Shown: piece by piece, positions 8,043 to 16,974 of the stretch
How the letters are laid out: each line of letters opens with the position of its first letter
Position numbering within the stretch: position 1 is the stretch's first letter
Assembly: GCA_903875055.1 (NCBI GenBank)
Contig: CAIQUX010000047.1
Location: 1-34,013, forward strand
Length of the DNA: 34,013 bases
From: an uncultured Bacteroidota bacterium
Lineage (GTDB): Bacteria; Bacteroidota; Bacteroidia; Chitinophagales; Chitinophagaceae
Direction: 5' to 3'
Position numbers and translations under genes: made by a program
Notes under the pieces: model-generated
Seen by the model: only the letters and a program-made list of their open reading frames with translations
Told to the model about the DNA's origin: nothing
The model's database searches: none

Positions 8043-10877
8043 ATGGAAAAAAAGCTATTTCTATTGGATGCCTTCGCACTGATATTCCGTGCGTATTACT
8101 CGTTAGTGCGCAGTCCGCGTATCTCCTCGACAGGTAAGAACACCAATGCCCAATTTGGTTTTACCAATACCCTCATCGATCTGATCAATAATCAGAAGCC
8201 GACACATATGGCGGTTTGTTTTGATACCAAAGCACTTACTGAACGACATACCGATTTCCCTGAATACAAAGCTAACCGCCAGGAAACACCGGAAGATATT
8301 TTAGCAGCCGTACCTGATATTAAAAAGATCCTTCAGGGTTTTGATATTCCTATTATTGAGTGTGATGGATATGAAGCGGATGATATCATTGGGACCTTAA
8401 GTATGAAGGCGGCTAATGAAGGATATCAAGTATATATGGTCACACCGGATAAGGATTATGGACAATTGGTCAATGAGAATGTCTTCATTTACAAGCCGCC
8501 GTTTCAGGGAGGAAAGTTTGAGATATTAGGCGTGAAGGAAGTGTGTGAAAAATGGGATATCGAAAATGTGAGTCAGGTGATAGACCTTTTGGGAATGATG
8601 GGTGATGCCGTGGATAACATACCGGGTATAAAAGGTGTGGGTGAAAAAACAGCTGCCAAATTGTTGAAAGAATACGGAACATTGGAAAATGTATTGGCTA
8701 ATGCTGATCAGATAAAAGGTTCCATGGGTGAAAAAATCAGGAATGGTAAGGCGGATGCAATCATGAGTAAAAAGCTCGCCACGATCATTATGAATGTGCC
8801 TTGCGATTTTCATGAAGAAAGTTTCCTGATTTCAGAATGGAATAAGGAAATACTCACAGACATTTTTAACGAACTTGAGTTCCGTACCTTAGGGAAACGT
8901 TTGTTGGGTGAAGGTTTTCAGGTTAGTGGTAAAGAGAATGTGCAAAAGGATTTGTTTGGAAATGATGTCGAGAGTAAACAACCAACACCGGGCAACAGAC
9001 AATCTACTTTCAATTTTGAAGACAGCTCATTGGAGTCCGTAGTATTGCATACGATTAATGACACGTCCCATGAATATCATCTGATAGATAGCAGCGAAAA
9101 ACGTTCACACCTTCTTGGTATCCTGACGCATCATTTAATTGCCCAGACAGAAATTTGTTTTGATACAGAAACCACGGGACTTGATGCCAACCAATGTGAG
9201 TTAGTAGGAATGAGTTTTGCCATCAAGGAACACGAAGGGTATTACGTAGCCCTTCCTGCAAATCGAGAAGAGACCATTGCCATCTTGCATGAATTTACTT
9301 CGTTGTTCGACAACGAAGCCATTACCTGGATAGGTCAGAATCTGAAGTTCGACTTGCTGGTTTTTAAAAATTATGGGGTTGAATTGAAAGGTAAATTATG
9401 GGATACTATGCTGGCTCATTATTGTTTTGAACCTGAAGGAAAGCGAAGCATGGACTTGTTGAGTGAAAAGTATTTGAAATACAAACCCGTTTCAATTGAA
9501 GAGTTGATTGGTAAGAAAGGCAAAGGACAGGGTACGATGCGCGATGTGGAAGCTGAAAAAATAAAAGCGTATGCCTCGGAAGATGCGGATATCACGCTAC
9601 AACTTAAACATCATTTTGTTCCTTTATTGAAAGAGAATGAGGTGGAGAGAGTTTTTTATGAAGTGGATAGCCCATTGTTGAAGGTATTGATGAATATGGA
9701 GTTCGAAGGCATTAAAATTGATACCGACTTTCTGAAGGAATACAGCAAGGAATTGGAACGAGAAGCTAAAATTGCAGAAGAGAAAGTGTATGCCGAGGCT
9801 GGAGTACGATTTAATCTGGCATCACCGAAGCAATTAGGTGAAGTGCTTTTTGAAAAACTGAAACTCGATCCTAAGGCCAAAAAAACTAAAACCGGGCAGT
9901 ATGCGACGGGTGAAGAAGTCTTAGCGAAATTGGCCAATCAACATGAGATCTGTAATACTATTTTAACCTTCAGGGAATATACCAAGTTGCAGAACACGTA
10001 TGTGGATACTTTGCCCCAATTGATTAATCCGAAAACAGGAAGAGTGCATACGACATTCGGACAAACAATTGCAGTTACCGGAAGGTTGTCAAGTATCAAT
10101 CCGAATCTGCAGAACATACCGATTCGAACTGATCGCGGTAGAGAAATCAGAAAGGCGTTTATACCAAGAGATGAAAACCATGTGTTGGTCAGTGCCGATT
10201 ATTCTCAGATAGAACTTCGGGTTGTGGCAGCAATAAGTGGAGATCCTGCCATGTGTGAAGCTTTCAGACAGCATAAGGATATTCATACCGCCACAGCCGC
10301 TAAAGTGTACAATGTCCCAGAATCAGAGGTTACAAAGGAGATGCGTTATAAAGCAAAGAGTGTGAATTTTGGTATCATATATGGACAAGGGGCTTTTGGT
10401 TTGGCTGACAATTTAGGTATCAGTCGTACGGAGGCCAAAGAAATCATAGACAATTACAAAAAGGAGTTTGCTGGTATTCAGAAATTCATGGATGATACCA
10501 TCAACTTTGCCCGGGAGACGGGTTATGTGCAAACTCTCATGGGACGAAAACGTTGGCTGCGTGATATCACGTCGGGCAACTTTACCATTAGAGCTTTTGC
10601 CGAACGAAATGCTATCAACTCTCCTATACAGGGAAGCGCCGCTGACATGATCAAGCTGGCAATGATAAAGGTGCATGACGCTTTATCACAATCTGATTTG
10701 AAAAGTAAAATGGTGTTACAAGTTCATGATGAATTGGTTTTTGATGCTGTTAAGGAAGAAGTAGAAGAACTGAAAGCGTTGATTCTTGATTGTATGCAAA
10801 CTGCCATGCTGTTACCGAATGATGTTCCTGTTGTTGCTGAAGTAGGCGCTGGTGATAACTGGTTGCTGGCGCATTAA
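8043..10877 (+). CDS. polA: DNA polymerase I
   Basis: This polymerase fills gaps and removes RNA primers during replication and repair. The 944-aa product has all three domains. An N-terminal 5'-3' exonuclease (residues ~1-300) shows CFDTKALTERH, ECDGYEADDIIGT and VTPDKDYGQLV. The 3'-5' proofreading domain keeps its acidic residues: ExoI FDTETTGLD (~373-381), ExoII WIGQNLKFDLL (~429) and ExoIII YASEDADITLQL (~510). The polymerase domain has motif A DYSQIELR (~719), motif B RYKAKSVNFGIIYG (~767) and motif C QVHDELVFD (~892). Proofreading therefore looks active, unlike in some family members. It precedes dnaX on the same strand, but dnaX has its own strong promoter. Confidence 0.97.
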   Translation: MEKKLFLLDAFALIFRAYYSLVRSPRISSTGKNTNAQFGFTNTLIDLINNQKPTHMAVCFDTKALTERHTDFPEYKANRQETPEDILAAVPDIKKILQGFDIPIIECDGYEADDIIGTLSMKAANEGYQVYMVTPDKDYGQLVNENVFIYKPPFQGGKFEILGVKEVCEKWDIENVSQVIDLLGMMGDAVDNIPGIKGVGEKTAAKLLKEYGTLENVLANADQIKGSMGEKIRNGKADAIMSKKLATIIMNVPCDFHEESFLISEWNKEILTDIFNELEFRTLGKRLLGEGFQVSGKENVQKDLFGNDVESKQPTPGNRQSTFNFEDSSLESVVLHTINDTSHEYHLIDSSEKRSHLLGILTHHLIAQTEICFDTETTGLDANQCELVGMSFAIKEHEGYYVALPANREETIAILHEFTSLFDNEAITWIGQNLKFDLLVFKNYGVELKGKLWDTMLAHYCFEPEGKRSMDLLSEKYLKYKPVSIEELIGKKGKGQGTMRDVEAEKIKAYASEDADITLQLKHHFVPLLKENEVERVFYEVDSPLLKVLMNMEFEGIKIDTDFLKEYSKELEREAKIAEEKVYAEAGVRFNLASPKQLGEVLFEKLKLDPKAKKTKTGQYATGEEVLAKLANQHEICNTILTFREYTKLQNTYVDTLPQLINPKTGRVHTTFGQTIAVTGRLSSINPNLQNIPIRTDRGREIRKAFIPRDENHVLVSADYSQIELRVVAAISGDPAMCEAFRQHKDIHTATAAKVYNVPESEVTKEMRYKAKSVNFGIIYGQGAFGLADNLGISRTEAKEIIDNYKKEFAGIQKFMDDTINFARETGYVQTLMGRKRWLRDITSGNFTIRAFAERNAINSPIQGSAADMIKLAMIKVHDALSQSDLKSKMVLQVHDELVFDAVKEEVEELKALILDCMQTAMLLPNDVPVVAEVGAGDNWLLAH

Positions 10878-10929
10878 TTATATTCTACTTATTCAAATAA
10901 TGCAACATGTTTATTGATAGATTTGCTCA

Positions 10930-10960
10930 TTGGCAGATTAGTGCATTTACTTTATATTTG
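10930..10960 (+). promoter_or_regulatory. dnaX promoter (-33 TTGG, -7 TATATTTG)
   Basis: TATATTTG at 10953-10960 matches the Bacteroidota -7 consensus exactly. A TTGG at 10930-10933 sits 19 bases upstream, as expected for the -33 element. Only 8 bases separate the element from the ATG at 10969, so the mRNA would have almost no leader. Confidence 0.75.
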
Positions 10961-10968
10961 CATCCCTC

Positions 10969-12117
10969 ATGGCAGACCAATACGTAGTATCCGCGATCAA
11001 GTACCGACCCCAGCATTTTAATACAGTGGTGGGTCAATCGCACATTACAACGACCTTGAAAAATGCTATTAAAACGGAACAGTTAGCCCATTCATTTCTT
11101 TTCTGCGGTCCTCGTGGTGTTGGTAAGACCACCTGTGCACGTATTCTCGCCAAGACGATAAACTGTACCAACCGAACAGCAGACGCGGAAGCTTGCGATA
11201 CTTGCAATTCATGTATCTCATTCAAAGAAAATACGTCATTCAATATTCATGAATTGGATGCGGCTTCGAATAATTCGGTGGACGATATCCGTGATTTAAT
11301 TAGTCAGGTGAGGTTAACACCTCAGGCGGGGAAGTATAAAGTGTATATCATAGATGAGGTACACATGTTAAGTACTTCTGCCTTCAACGCCTTTTTGAAA
11401 ACGTTAGAAGAGCCGCCATCTTATGCCATCTTTATTTTGGCTACCACCGAGAAGCACAAGATACTTCCAACTATCCTTTCCCGTTGCCAGATTTTTGATT
11501 TCAATAGAATCACCACAAAGGATACCGTTGAACATTTAGCTGAAATCTGTGAAAAGGAACATATTCATTTTGAAAAGGAAGCCCTACATCTGATCTCTCA
11601 AAAGAGTGAAGGCTGTATGCGTGATGCCTTATCTATCATGGATAAGATTGCCAGTTTCAGTAATGATCAGATTACCTATGCCTCCACTGTCGAGCACTTG
11701 AACATTCTTGATTATGATTATTATTTCAAGCTGATTGAATCGTTGATGATGCAGGATATCGGAGGCGTTATGCTATTGTACGATGAGATCAATAATAAAG
11801 GATTCGAAGGGGATATGTTCATGAATGGTCTTTCAGCCCATTTCCGTGATTTGTTGATGTGCAAAGATTTAAGAGTTACTCGTTTGCTAGATCTACCTGA
11901 GAATATAAAAGTTAAATACTATGTGCAGGCCAATCAGTTGAGTCAGAATTATATCATCAATGCCCTATCTGTCCTTAATCAGGCAGAGATTAATTACAAA
12001 CAATCCAGAAACAGAAGACTGCATGTGGAGTTGGCTTTGATAAGGCTTAATTATCTTCATCAGGCAATTCAGGTACTGAGTGATGAGAATGGAAATTTAT
12101 TAAAAAAAAAATCCTAA
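10969..12117 (+). CDS. dnaX: DNA polymerase III gamma/tau subunit, zero-frame (gamma-like) product
   Basis: This is the ATPase subunit of the sliding-clamp loader. The 382-aa frame holds the whole AAA+ module: Walker A GPRGVGKT (47-54), a zinc-binding set C66, C76, C79, C82 (CX9CX2CX2C), Walker B VYIIDEVHM, sensor 1 LATTEKHK and the SRC arginine-finger motif (171-173), followed by the oligomerisation domain III. The frame stops six codons after LLKKK, where a run of ten A occurs. Ending right after domain III is what a gamma subunit looks like. The tau-specific part continues in the -1 frame (next entries). A full-length tau would have about 592 residues. The truncation is either programmed or a homopolymer artefact. 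Confidence 0.93.
   Translation: MADQYVVSAIKYRPQHFNTVVGQSHITTTLKNAIKTEQLAHSFLFCGPRGVGKTTCARILAKTINCTNRTADAEACDTCNSCISFKENTSFNIHELDAASNNSVDDIRDLISQVRLTPQAGKYKVYIIDEVHMLSTSAFNAFLKTLEEPPSYAIFILATTEKHKILPTILSRCQIFDFNRITTKDTVEHLAEICEKEHIHFEKEALHLISQKSEGCMRDALSIMDKIASFSNDQITYASTVEHLNILDYDYYFKLIESLMMQDIGGVMLLYDEINNKGFEGDMFMNGLSAHFRDLLMCKDLRVTRLLDLPENIKVKYYVQANQLSQNYIINALSVLNQAEINYKQSRNRRLHVELALIRLNYLHQAIQVLSDENGNLLKKKS
12102..12111 (+). other. A10 slippery run in dnaX (candidate recoding or transcriptional slippage site)
   Basis: Ten consecutive A encode the tail of TTA-AAA-AAA-AAA in the zero frame, followed by TCC and TAA. Slipping back one base at the last A reads ATC-CTA-ACC and stays open for 211 codons. 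Homopolymeric A runs of this kind drive transcriptional slippage in Thermus thermophilus dnaX, and A-AAA-AAG drives ribosomal frameshifting in E. coli dnaX. I see no strong stem-loop just downstream, which favours RNA polymerase slippage if the site is real. Confidence 0.65.
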
Positions 12118-12746
12118 CCGGAACGGCTATTCTTATTAAAAATTCAGTTGCTAAATTACTTGACGTTAAAATGGCTGTGAGCGATATTGGAACACAATCA
12201 CATGCGTCCATTACTCAAGAACAATTTCCATATAAACAAGAAACAGCAAAGCCCGTCATCCCCATTTCTAAAACACAATCAGACCTGGTTTCTTATGGTA
12301 TTACATTAGAAGGATTGAAGCATCTAAAAAGTTCAGCCCGTAGCAAGTTGAATGATGATGCCAATCGTAATGCGCCTATAGATATTACAGATGAAAATTT
12401 ATCATCCTCATGGAAAGAGGTTGTTGAGCGAATAGCGTCAGAAAAAATGTTGTACAAAAGCGCGATTCAAGAAAGTAAATTGACTTTTATTGGTCATGAG
12501 ATAACTATTCATGCTAATGTCGTAGCCTTCGATTTCTTGAAAAGTGAACGAATCGGGTTACTTGATTTTTTCAAGGCCCATTATCATAATGAACAAATCA
12601 ATGTTCTCTTTAAGGCAAAAATGAGTGATCTTGAGCAGAAAGGAGAACACGTGATGAGTACCCGCGAAATATTCGATATGATGGCAGACAAGAATCCGAA
12701 CTTAAGGGTTTTGAAGGATAAATTTGGGATGGATATTGAGTATTAA
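12111..12746 (+). CDS. dnaX: dnaX tau-specific C-terminal region in the -1 frame
   Basis: The -1 frame is open without a stop from the A10 run to the TAA at 12746, giving 211 residues. They comprise a low-complexity, Pro/Gln/Ser-rich linker (roughly the first 60-70) and a folded end with SSSWKEVVERIASEKMLYKS, a beta-rich FIGHEITIHANVVAFDFL and a C-terminal FDMMADKNPNLRVLKDKFGMD. This is the usual layout of the tau C-terminus in Bacteroidota DnaX, which contacts the polymerase core. An ATG at 12171 could be called as a separate gene, but the 20 open codons before it join continuously to the slippery run. No promoter element lies ahead of 12171. I therefore read this as part of dnaX. Confidence 0.75.
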   Translation: MLTGTAILIKNSVAKLLDVKMAVSDIGTQSHASITQEQFPYKQETAKPVIPISKTQSDLVSYGITLEGLKHLKSSARSKLNDDANRNAPIDITDENLSSSWKEVVERIASEKMLYKSAIQESKLTFIGHEITIHANVVAFDFLKSERIGLLDFFKAHYHNEQINVLFKAKMSDLEQKGEHVMSTREIFDMMADKNPNLRVLKDKFGMDIEY

Positions 12747-12795
12747 TTGATTAATTTATCTAATGTAAGTGTTACTTTCTAAATAGATCAAAGGC

Positions 12796-12803
12796 TATAT
12801 TTG
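12796..12803 (+). promoter_or_regulatory. -7 promoter element TATATTTG
   Basis: This exact TAnnTTTG match overlaps the TTG at 12801 that would begin the longest frame of the next gene. That TTG is therefore very unlikely to be translated, and the start is better placed at the GTG at 12822, 18 bases after the element. Confidence 0.7.
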
Positions 12804-12821
12804 TGTTTCAAAATTATTACC

Positions 12822-13340
12822 GTGTCTACAAATAAATTACTTTCAAATCACGAACTTGAATATAAAAAAAAGAAGAAATCTCTCAGTGCGTTTCTTAAGA
12901 AATTCGATGAGAAAACGGTCCCCGGTATTAATGGATTGGTAGATGAGGCTAGTAACGCTGCTTGGAAGGAAGTAGAGTGTTTATCTTGCGCGAATTGCTG
13001 TAAAGTTATGACACCAACATTCACCAAGGAGGACTTAAAACGTATTTCTAAGCATTTCAGGATGAGTGAAAAGGACTTTTCTTCAAAATGGTTGGAAACA
13101 GATAAGGATAATGGTGATAAGGTTAACCGAATTCAGCCATGCCAATTCTTGAATTTAAAAGATAATAAGTGTAGTATTTATGATATTCGACCAGAGGATT
13201 GTGCCAAGTTTCCTCATTTTAAACGGAAACCTTTTGGGGGGTTTAACCATATCCACACTCAGAATATCGAGTATTGCCCCGCCACATTAAAATTTATAAC
13301 TTATTTGCAGGAAAAGATAGAATCTGAGTTTGAGTGGTAA
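12822..13340 (+). CDS. YkgJ-family cysteine cluster protein
   Basis: This 172-aa protein has the two cysteine groups of the YkgJ/UPF0153 family, presumed to bind zinc or an iron-sulfur cluster. The first is CLSCANCCKVMTPTF and the second spans PCQFLNLKDNKCSIYDIRPEDCAKFP, with a further Cys near the end (EYCPATL). The biochemical role of the family is not established. An N-terminal Lys-rich segment (EYKKKKKSLSAFLKKF) precedes the cluster. The start is taken as GTG at 12822 (MSTNKLL) because a -7 promoter element overlaps the only upstream candidate. It lies 75 bases after dnaX and faces the DEAD-box helicase gene. Confidence 0.85.
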   Translation: MSTNKLLSNHELEYKKKKKSLSAFLKKFDEKTVPGINGLVDEASNAAWKEVECLSCANCCKVMTPTFTKEDLKRISKHFRMSEKDFSSKWLETDKDNGDKVNRIQPCQFLNLKDNKCSIYDIRPEDCAKFPHFKRKPFGGFNHIHTQNIEYCPATLKFITYLQEKIESEFEW

Positions 13341-13394
13341 TAAAAAAATGTGGGAAACACCCTCTTTCTTTTTTGTTTAACATGGTCCTGTTTA

Positions 13395-14609
13395 TTACCG
13401 TACTTTCTTTTTAAAATTAGATTTAGGGCGAGCATGATTATGATTTTGAACTGGTTTTGGTTCGGGGTGATGATCGATTAATGGAAAAGGGTGACCGTCA
13501 ATCACTGGTATCTTCTTTGATATTAATTTTTCAATATCCTTAAGGTAGGCTTTCTCCTCAGCATCACAGAATGAATAGGCCGTGCCATTAGCGCCTGCTC
13601 TTCCTGTTCGTCCAATACGGTGAACATAGGTTTCAGCAATATTGGGGATATCATAATTAATCACATAGGCTAATTCATCAATATCAATACCCCTAGCCGC
13701 AATGTCTGTTGCCACCAATACACGGGTAGTTTTTTCCTTGAAGTTGCTAAGTGCCCTTTGTCTGGCATTCTGTGCCTTATTGCCATGTATTGCTTCTGCT
13801 TTTACTCCATGTTTTTCTAGCACTTTAACTATTTTATCTGCGCCATGTTTGGTTCGTGTAAACACAAGTACTGTTTCGATGTCTTTATTATCAAGAACAT
13901 CTAATAATAGGGCATTCTTGTTTCCCCTATCAACAAAAAAGATCGCTTGTTTTATGGTATCTGCTGTTGATGAGACGGGAGTGACTTCTACTTTTTGGGG
14001 ATTTGTAAGAATGGTATTCGCCAATTTTACTATTTCGGTAGGCATAGTTGCGGAGAAAAATAATGATTGGCGTTGTTTAGGCAGAAGTAAAAGTAGCTTC
14101 TTTACATCATGAATAAAGCCCATATCTAGCATGCGATCTGCTTCATCTAATACAAAGAATTCAATATCCTTGAGGAATATGAATCCTTGTCCTATAAGGT
14201 CAAGGAGACGACCTGGAGTAGCTACTAAAATATCGACACCTCTTCGTAAGGCATCTACTTGAGATTGTTGCCCCACTCCGCCAAAAATAACGGTACAATT
14301 GAGAGAAGTATACCTTCCATAAGCATTGAAACTCTCTTCGATTTGTATAGCTAATTCACGGGTTGGTGTAACAATCAGGCTTTTTATTTTCTTCTTCTTA
14401 TCGAATGATTTACTTTCTGTTAAAAATTGGAGTATGGGTAATGCAAAGGCGGCTGTTTTTCCTGTTCCGGTTTGTGCACATCCCAATAAGTCGTTTCCTT
14501 TCAATAAGATAGGGATTGCCTCAGCTTGTATGGGTGTTGGTACTGAATAACCCTCTTCCTCAAGTGCACGTAGCAAGGGTTCTATTAGATTAAGTTCTTT
14601 AAATGTCAT
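13395..14609 (-). CDS. DEAD-box ATP-dependent RNA helicase, RhlE-like
   Basis: This 404-aa helicase remodels RNA, probably in ribosome assembly or RNA turnover. All motifs are intact: the Q motif (FKELNL…[10 protein letters not shown]), motif I AQTGTGKT, Ia [10 protein letters not shown], Ib TPGRLLD, II DEAD ([13 protein letters not shown]), [34 protein letters not shown] and [14 protein letters not shown]. The C-terminus is a short basic tail ([16 protein letters not shown]) typical of the RhlE group and likely to bind RNA non-specifically. It lies downstream of mnmG on the same strand, 111 bases away. That gap holds DnaA-box-like sequences. Confidence 0.93.
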   Translation of the reverse strand: MTFKELNLIEPLLRALEEEGYSVPTPIQAEAIPILLKGNDLLGCAQTGTGKTAAFALPILQFLTESKSFDKKKKIKSLIVTPTRELAIQIEESFNAYGRYTSLNCTVIFGGVGQQSQVDALRRGVDILVATPGRLLDLIGQGFIFLKDIEFFVLDEADRMLDMGFIHDVKKLLLLLPKQRQSLFFSATMPTEIVKLANTILTNPQKVEVTPVSSTADTIKQAIFFVDRGNKNALLLDVLDNKDIETVLVFTRTKHGADKIVKVLEKHGVKAEAIHGNKAQNARQRALSNFKEKTTRVLVATDIAARGIDIDELAYVINYDIPNIAETYVHRIGRTGRAGANGTAYSFCDAEEKAYLKDIEKLISKKIPVIDGHPFPLIDHHPEPKPVQNHNHARPKSNFKKKVR

Positions 14610-14639
14610 GTTTATTTTATTGTGTATTACAAGTTAATT

Positions 14640-14660
14640 AATGTGGATAGATGTGGAAAC
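14640..14660. promoter_or_regulatory. Two adjacent DnaA-box-like sequences between mnmG and the helicase gene
   Basis: On the minus strand the gap reads GTTTCCACA followed closely by CTATCCACA. The second is one mismatch and the first two mismatches from TTATCCACA. They lie in an AT-rich 111-base gap next to mnmG, a gene often near oriC. Two imperfect boxes are not enough to define an origin. They could equally be part of the helicase promoter region. Confidence 0.3.
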
Positions 14661-14720
14661 AGAGTATTGATTTATTTAATTGTTTCCTTTTGTTAAGTAA
14701 TATTATTTGGAATGAGTTGA

Positions 14721-16583
14721 TTAACGGCCCATATAAACCATTAATATCTGGACGTCTGTTGGGTTCACGCCACTGATTCTACTAGCTTGACCTAGTGTTC
14801 GCGGCCTGATTTTAATAAATTTTTGTTTTGCTTCGGATGACAAGGAGTTGATTTGTTGATAGTCAAAGCTATCGGGGATAACCAATTCTTCCAACGAGCT
14901 TGATTTTTCAACTAGTTCTTTTTCTTTCTCAATATACGCTTCGTATTTTAAGAGTATCTCAACTTGTTCAATTGTTTCACGTGGAACATCTTTGATAAGT
15001 GCATTTAATCCAGAGGAATAAGTTGCAAGTTCCGTTAAGTTGACTTGGGGCCTTAATAATAGTTTGATGGCATTCGTCTTTTCAGGAATCGGTGCAGTAT
15101 CAATGGATTCAAAATAGTTTTTTACCTGCGATGGTTCAAACGATATTTTTTTCATCTGTTTTATAATATGCCCAGTCTGTTGGATTTTTTTATTAACCAT
15201 ATTCATCCGCTCTTCTTTGGCTAAACCTATTTCATAGCTTCTGCCAGTAAGCCGGATATCAGCATTATCTTGTCGTAATAATGTTCTGAATTCTGCCCTA
15301 GATGTAAACATCCTATACGGTTCATCAGTTCCTTTATTGATAAGATCATCGATTAGGACCCCTATATATGCTTCACTGCGGCTTAATGTCAATGGTTGTT
15401 TGCCATGAACACTTTGATGAGCATTGATTCCGGCCATTAATCCTTGACAAGCAGCTTCCTCATAGCCTGTTGTACCATTAATTTGACCTGCAAAGTAGAG
15501 ATTTTTAATTAATTTAGTTTCTAAAGAGTATGTCAACTGCGTTGGTGGAAAATAATCATACTCAATGGCGTACCCCGGTCGGAACATTTTGACATTTTCT
15601 AAACCCGGGATCATTTTAAGGGCTTTATATTGAACATCCTCTGGCAATGATGTCGAAAAACCATTTAAATAGATCTCAACTGTATTCCATCCTTCAGGTT
15701 CAACAAACAATTGATGCCTCTCCCTTTCAGCAAATCGATTAATTTTATCTTCTATACTTGGGCAATATCGAGGTCCGGTTCCTTCAATTCGACCTTGAAA
15801 CATGGGAGATTTGTCAAACCCGGTTTTAAGAATATCATGTACAGCCTGATTAGTGTAAGTTACCCAGCAACAACGTTGTTCCTTGGGCTTCTCGGTTTCT
15901 AAATACGAAAAGCCAACAATATTATCATCTCCATCTTGAATTTCCATCTTAGAGTAATCCAGACTTCTACCATCTAAACGAGGAGGTGTTCCGGTTTTAA
16001 GTCGATCGCTTTCAAATCCAAGTTCCAAGAGTTGTTCTGTTATACCAGTGGCCTTGCTTTCTCCCATTCTACCACCGCCAAAATTCTTTTCTCCTATATG
16101 TATTACACCATTCAGGAAAGTACCATTGGTTAAAATAACTGATTTTCCAAGAATTTCAATTCCCAAACTAGTTTTCACTCCTTCAATTGTTCCACGTGAA
16201 ACAATCAGTCCTGTGACAGAATCTTGCCATATATCGAGATTCTTTGTTTGTTCAAGCATTTCACGCCAAGTAGTAGCAAAGAGATGACGATCGTTTTGAG
16301 TACGAGGGCTCCACATGGCTGGACCTTTCGATTTGTTCAACATTCGGAACTGTATCATGGATTTGTCGGATACTATTCCCGAATAACCACCCAGAGCATC
16401 AATTTCCCGAACAATTTGCCCTTTGGCAATACCACCCATAGCAGGATTGCAACTCATCTGAGCAATCGTTTGCATATTCATGGTAATCAGTAAAGTTTTG
16501 GAACCTAGGTTAGCTGCAGCCGCCGCTGCTTCACATCCTGCGTGACCGGCGCCAACTACAATGACGTCATATAAAGGGAACAT
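14721..16583 (-). CDS. mnmG: tRNA uridine-34 5-carboxymethylaminomethyl synthesis enzyme MnmG (GidA)
   Basis: MnmG is the FAD-dependent partner of MnmE; together they install carboxymethylaminomethyl groups at the wobble uridine of certain tRNAs. The 620-aa product has the full family length. It shows the dinucleotide-binding GAGHAG (11-16), the conserved [13 protein letters not shown] (44-56), the [10 protein letters not shown] signature in mid-protein, [13 protein letters not shown], the second FAD motif [18 protein letters not shown], and a helical C-terminal domain ending near [19 protein letters not shown]. It is unusual in carrying two parS-like 16-mers within the coding sequence, at codons ~127-132 and ~532-537. 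mnmE is not in the window. Confidence 0.97.
   Translation of the reverse strand: MFPLYDVIVVGAGHAGCEAAAAAANLGSKTLLITMNMQTIAQMSCNPAMGGIAKGQIVREIDALGGYSGIVSDKSMIQFRMLNKSKGPAMWSPRTQNDRHLFATTWREMLEQTKNLDIWQDSVTGLIVSRGTIEGVKTSLGIEILGKSVILTNGTFLNGVIHIGEKNFGGGRMGESKATGITEQLLELGFESDRLKTGTPPRLDGRSLDYSKMEIQDGDDNIVGFSYLETEKPKEQRCCWVTYTNQAVHDILKTGFDKSPMFQGRIEGTGPRYCPSIEDKINRFAERERHQLFVEPEGWNTVEIYLNGFSTSLPEDVQYKALKMIPGLENVKMFRPGYAIEYDYFPPTQLTYSLETKLIKNLYFAGQINGTTGYEEAACQGLMAGINAHQSVHGKQPLTLSRSEAYIGVLIDDLINKGTDEPYRMFTSRAEFRTLLRQDNADIRLTGRSYEIGLAKEERMNMVNKKIQQTGHIIKQMKKISFEPSQVKNYFESIDTAPIPEKTNAIKLLLRPQVNLTELATYSSGLNALIKDVPRETIEQVEILLKYEAYIEKEKELVEKSSSLEELVIPDSFDYQQINSLSSEAKQKFIKIRPRTLGQASRISGVNPTDVQILMVYMGR
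14973..14988. other. parS-like ParB-binding site inside mnmG (site 1)
   Basis: The plus strand reads TGTTTCACGTGGAACA; its complement is TGTTCCACGTGAAACA. The latter fits the ParB/Spo0J consensus TGTTNCACGTGAAACA at every fixed position. It encodes the PRET part of VPRETIE in MnmG, so coding constraint is possible, but the near-palindrome also occurs a second time in the same gene. Confidence 0.7.
16188..16203. other. parS-like ParB-binding site inside mnmG (site 2)
   Basis: The plus strand reads TGTTCCACGTGAAACA, again an exact fit to TGTTNCACGTGAAACA, in the opposite orientation to site 1 and 1.2 kb away. The protein segment here is VSRGTIE. It is not homologous in function to the segment at site 1, so protein conservation does not easily explain both. 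parS sites typically cluster near the replication origin, where ParB loads and recruits SMC. Confidence 0.72.
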
Positions 16584-16635
16584 GCCGCAAATATAAGGTA
16601 ATGCAAGCAGAGAAAGACAACTTTATAATGATACC

Positions 16636-16959
16636 TTATTGTTGATGGCCCACTAACAGCCCCATGGCTTTTAACAATACATCTCGTTCAGCAGTCAATG
16701 TCAATATATGACGCTCAAGTTCTGCTATCTTATCTGCTTCTATGGTTTCTATTGGGGCGTAGGTGGTGAATTCTGCGGGGAGCTTACATGCGATGTCTTT
16801 AAAGAAATTATGTTGTAGCACCATGCTGATCTCCCAAAGTATTGCTGTTTGTATTGTTGAGTTTTTCTGATACTTATAAATGGTTTCAGGTCTCCTATTA
16901 AGATGTCTGGCCAATGCACTTTTTTGTGTCCGTCGGTCCTTATAGTATCGGGTGAGCAA
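16636..16959 (-). CDS. Small helix-turn-helix protein with C-terminal coiled coil
   Basis: This protein of about 107 aa resembles short Bacteroidota XRE-like regulators. An HTH region (KSALARHLNRRPETIYKYQKN, then TAILWEISMVLQHNFFKDIA) matches the pattern '…A..I...ETVY.IFK..SI.T.LL..IS.VL.HNFF'. It is followed by a predicted coiled coil (ETIEADKIAELERHILTLTAERDVLLKAM). The frame is open back to 17022 but contains no ATG or GTG. TTG at 16959 is used here, and the real start may be another rare codon upstream (the residues IVNQTGNVIHTGDLL precede LTRYY). It lies next to an unusually AT-rich non-coding tract. Its function is unknown; binding to that tract is a possibility only. Confidence 0.6.
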   Translation of the reverse strand: MLTRYYKDRRTQKSALARHLNRRPETIYKYQKNSTIQTAILWEISMVLQHNFFKDIACKLPAEFTTYAPIETIEADKIAELERHILTLTAERDVLLKAMGLLVGHQQ

Positions 16960-16974
16960 ATCTCCGGTATGAAT

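Noticed and set aside
12171-12746. Independent gene starting at ATG 12171
   Set aside because: The frame is open back to the A10 run, the content fits the tau C-terminus, and no promoter precedes the ATG.
13341-13394. Terminator between the YkgJ-family gene and the helicase gene
   Set aside because: Only a 3-bp GGG/CCC stem precedes the T-rich stretch, which is too weak to call.
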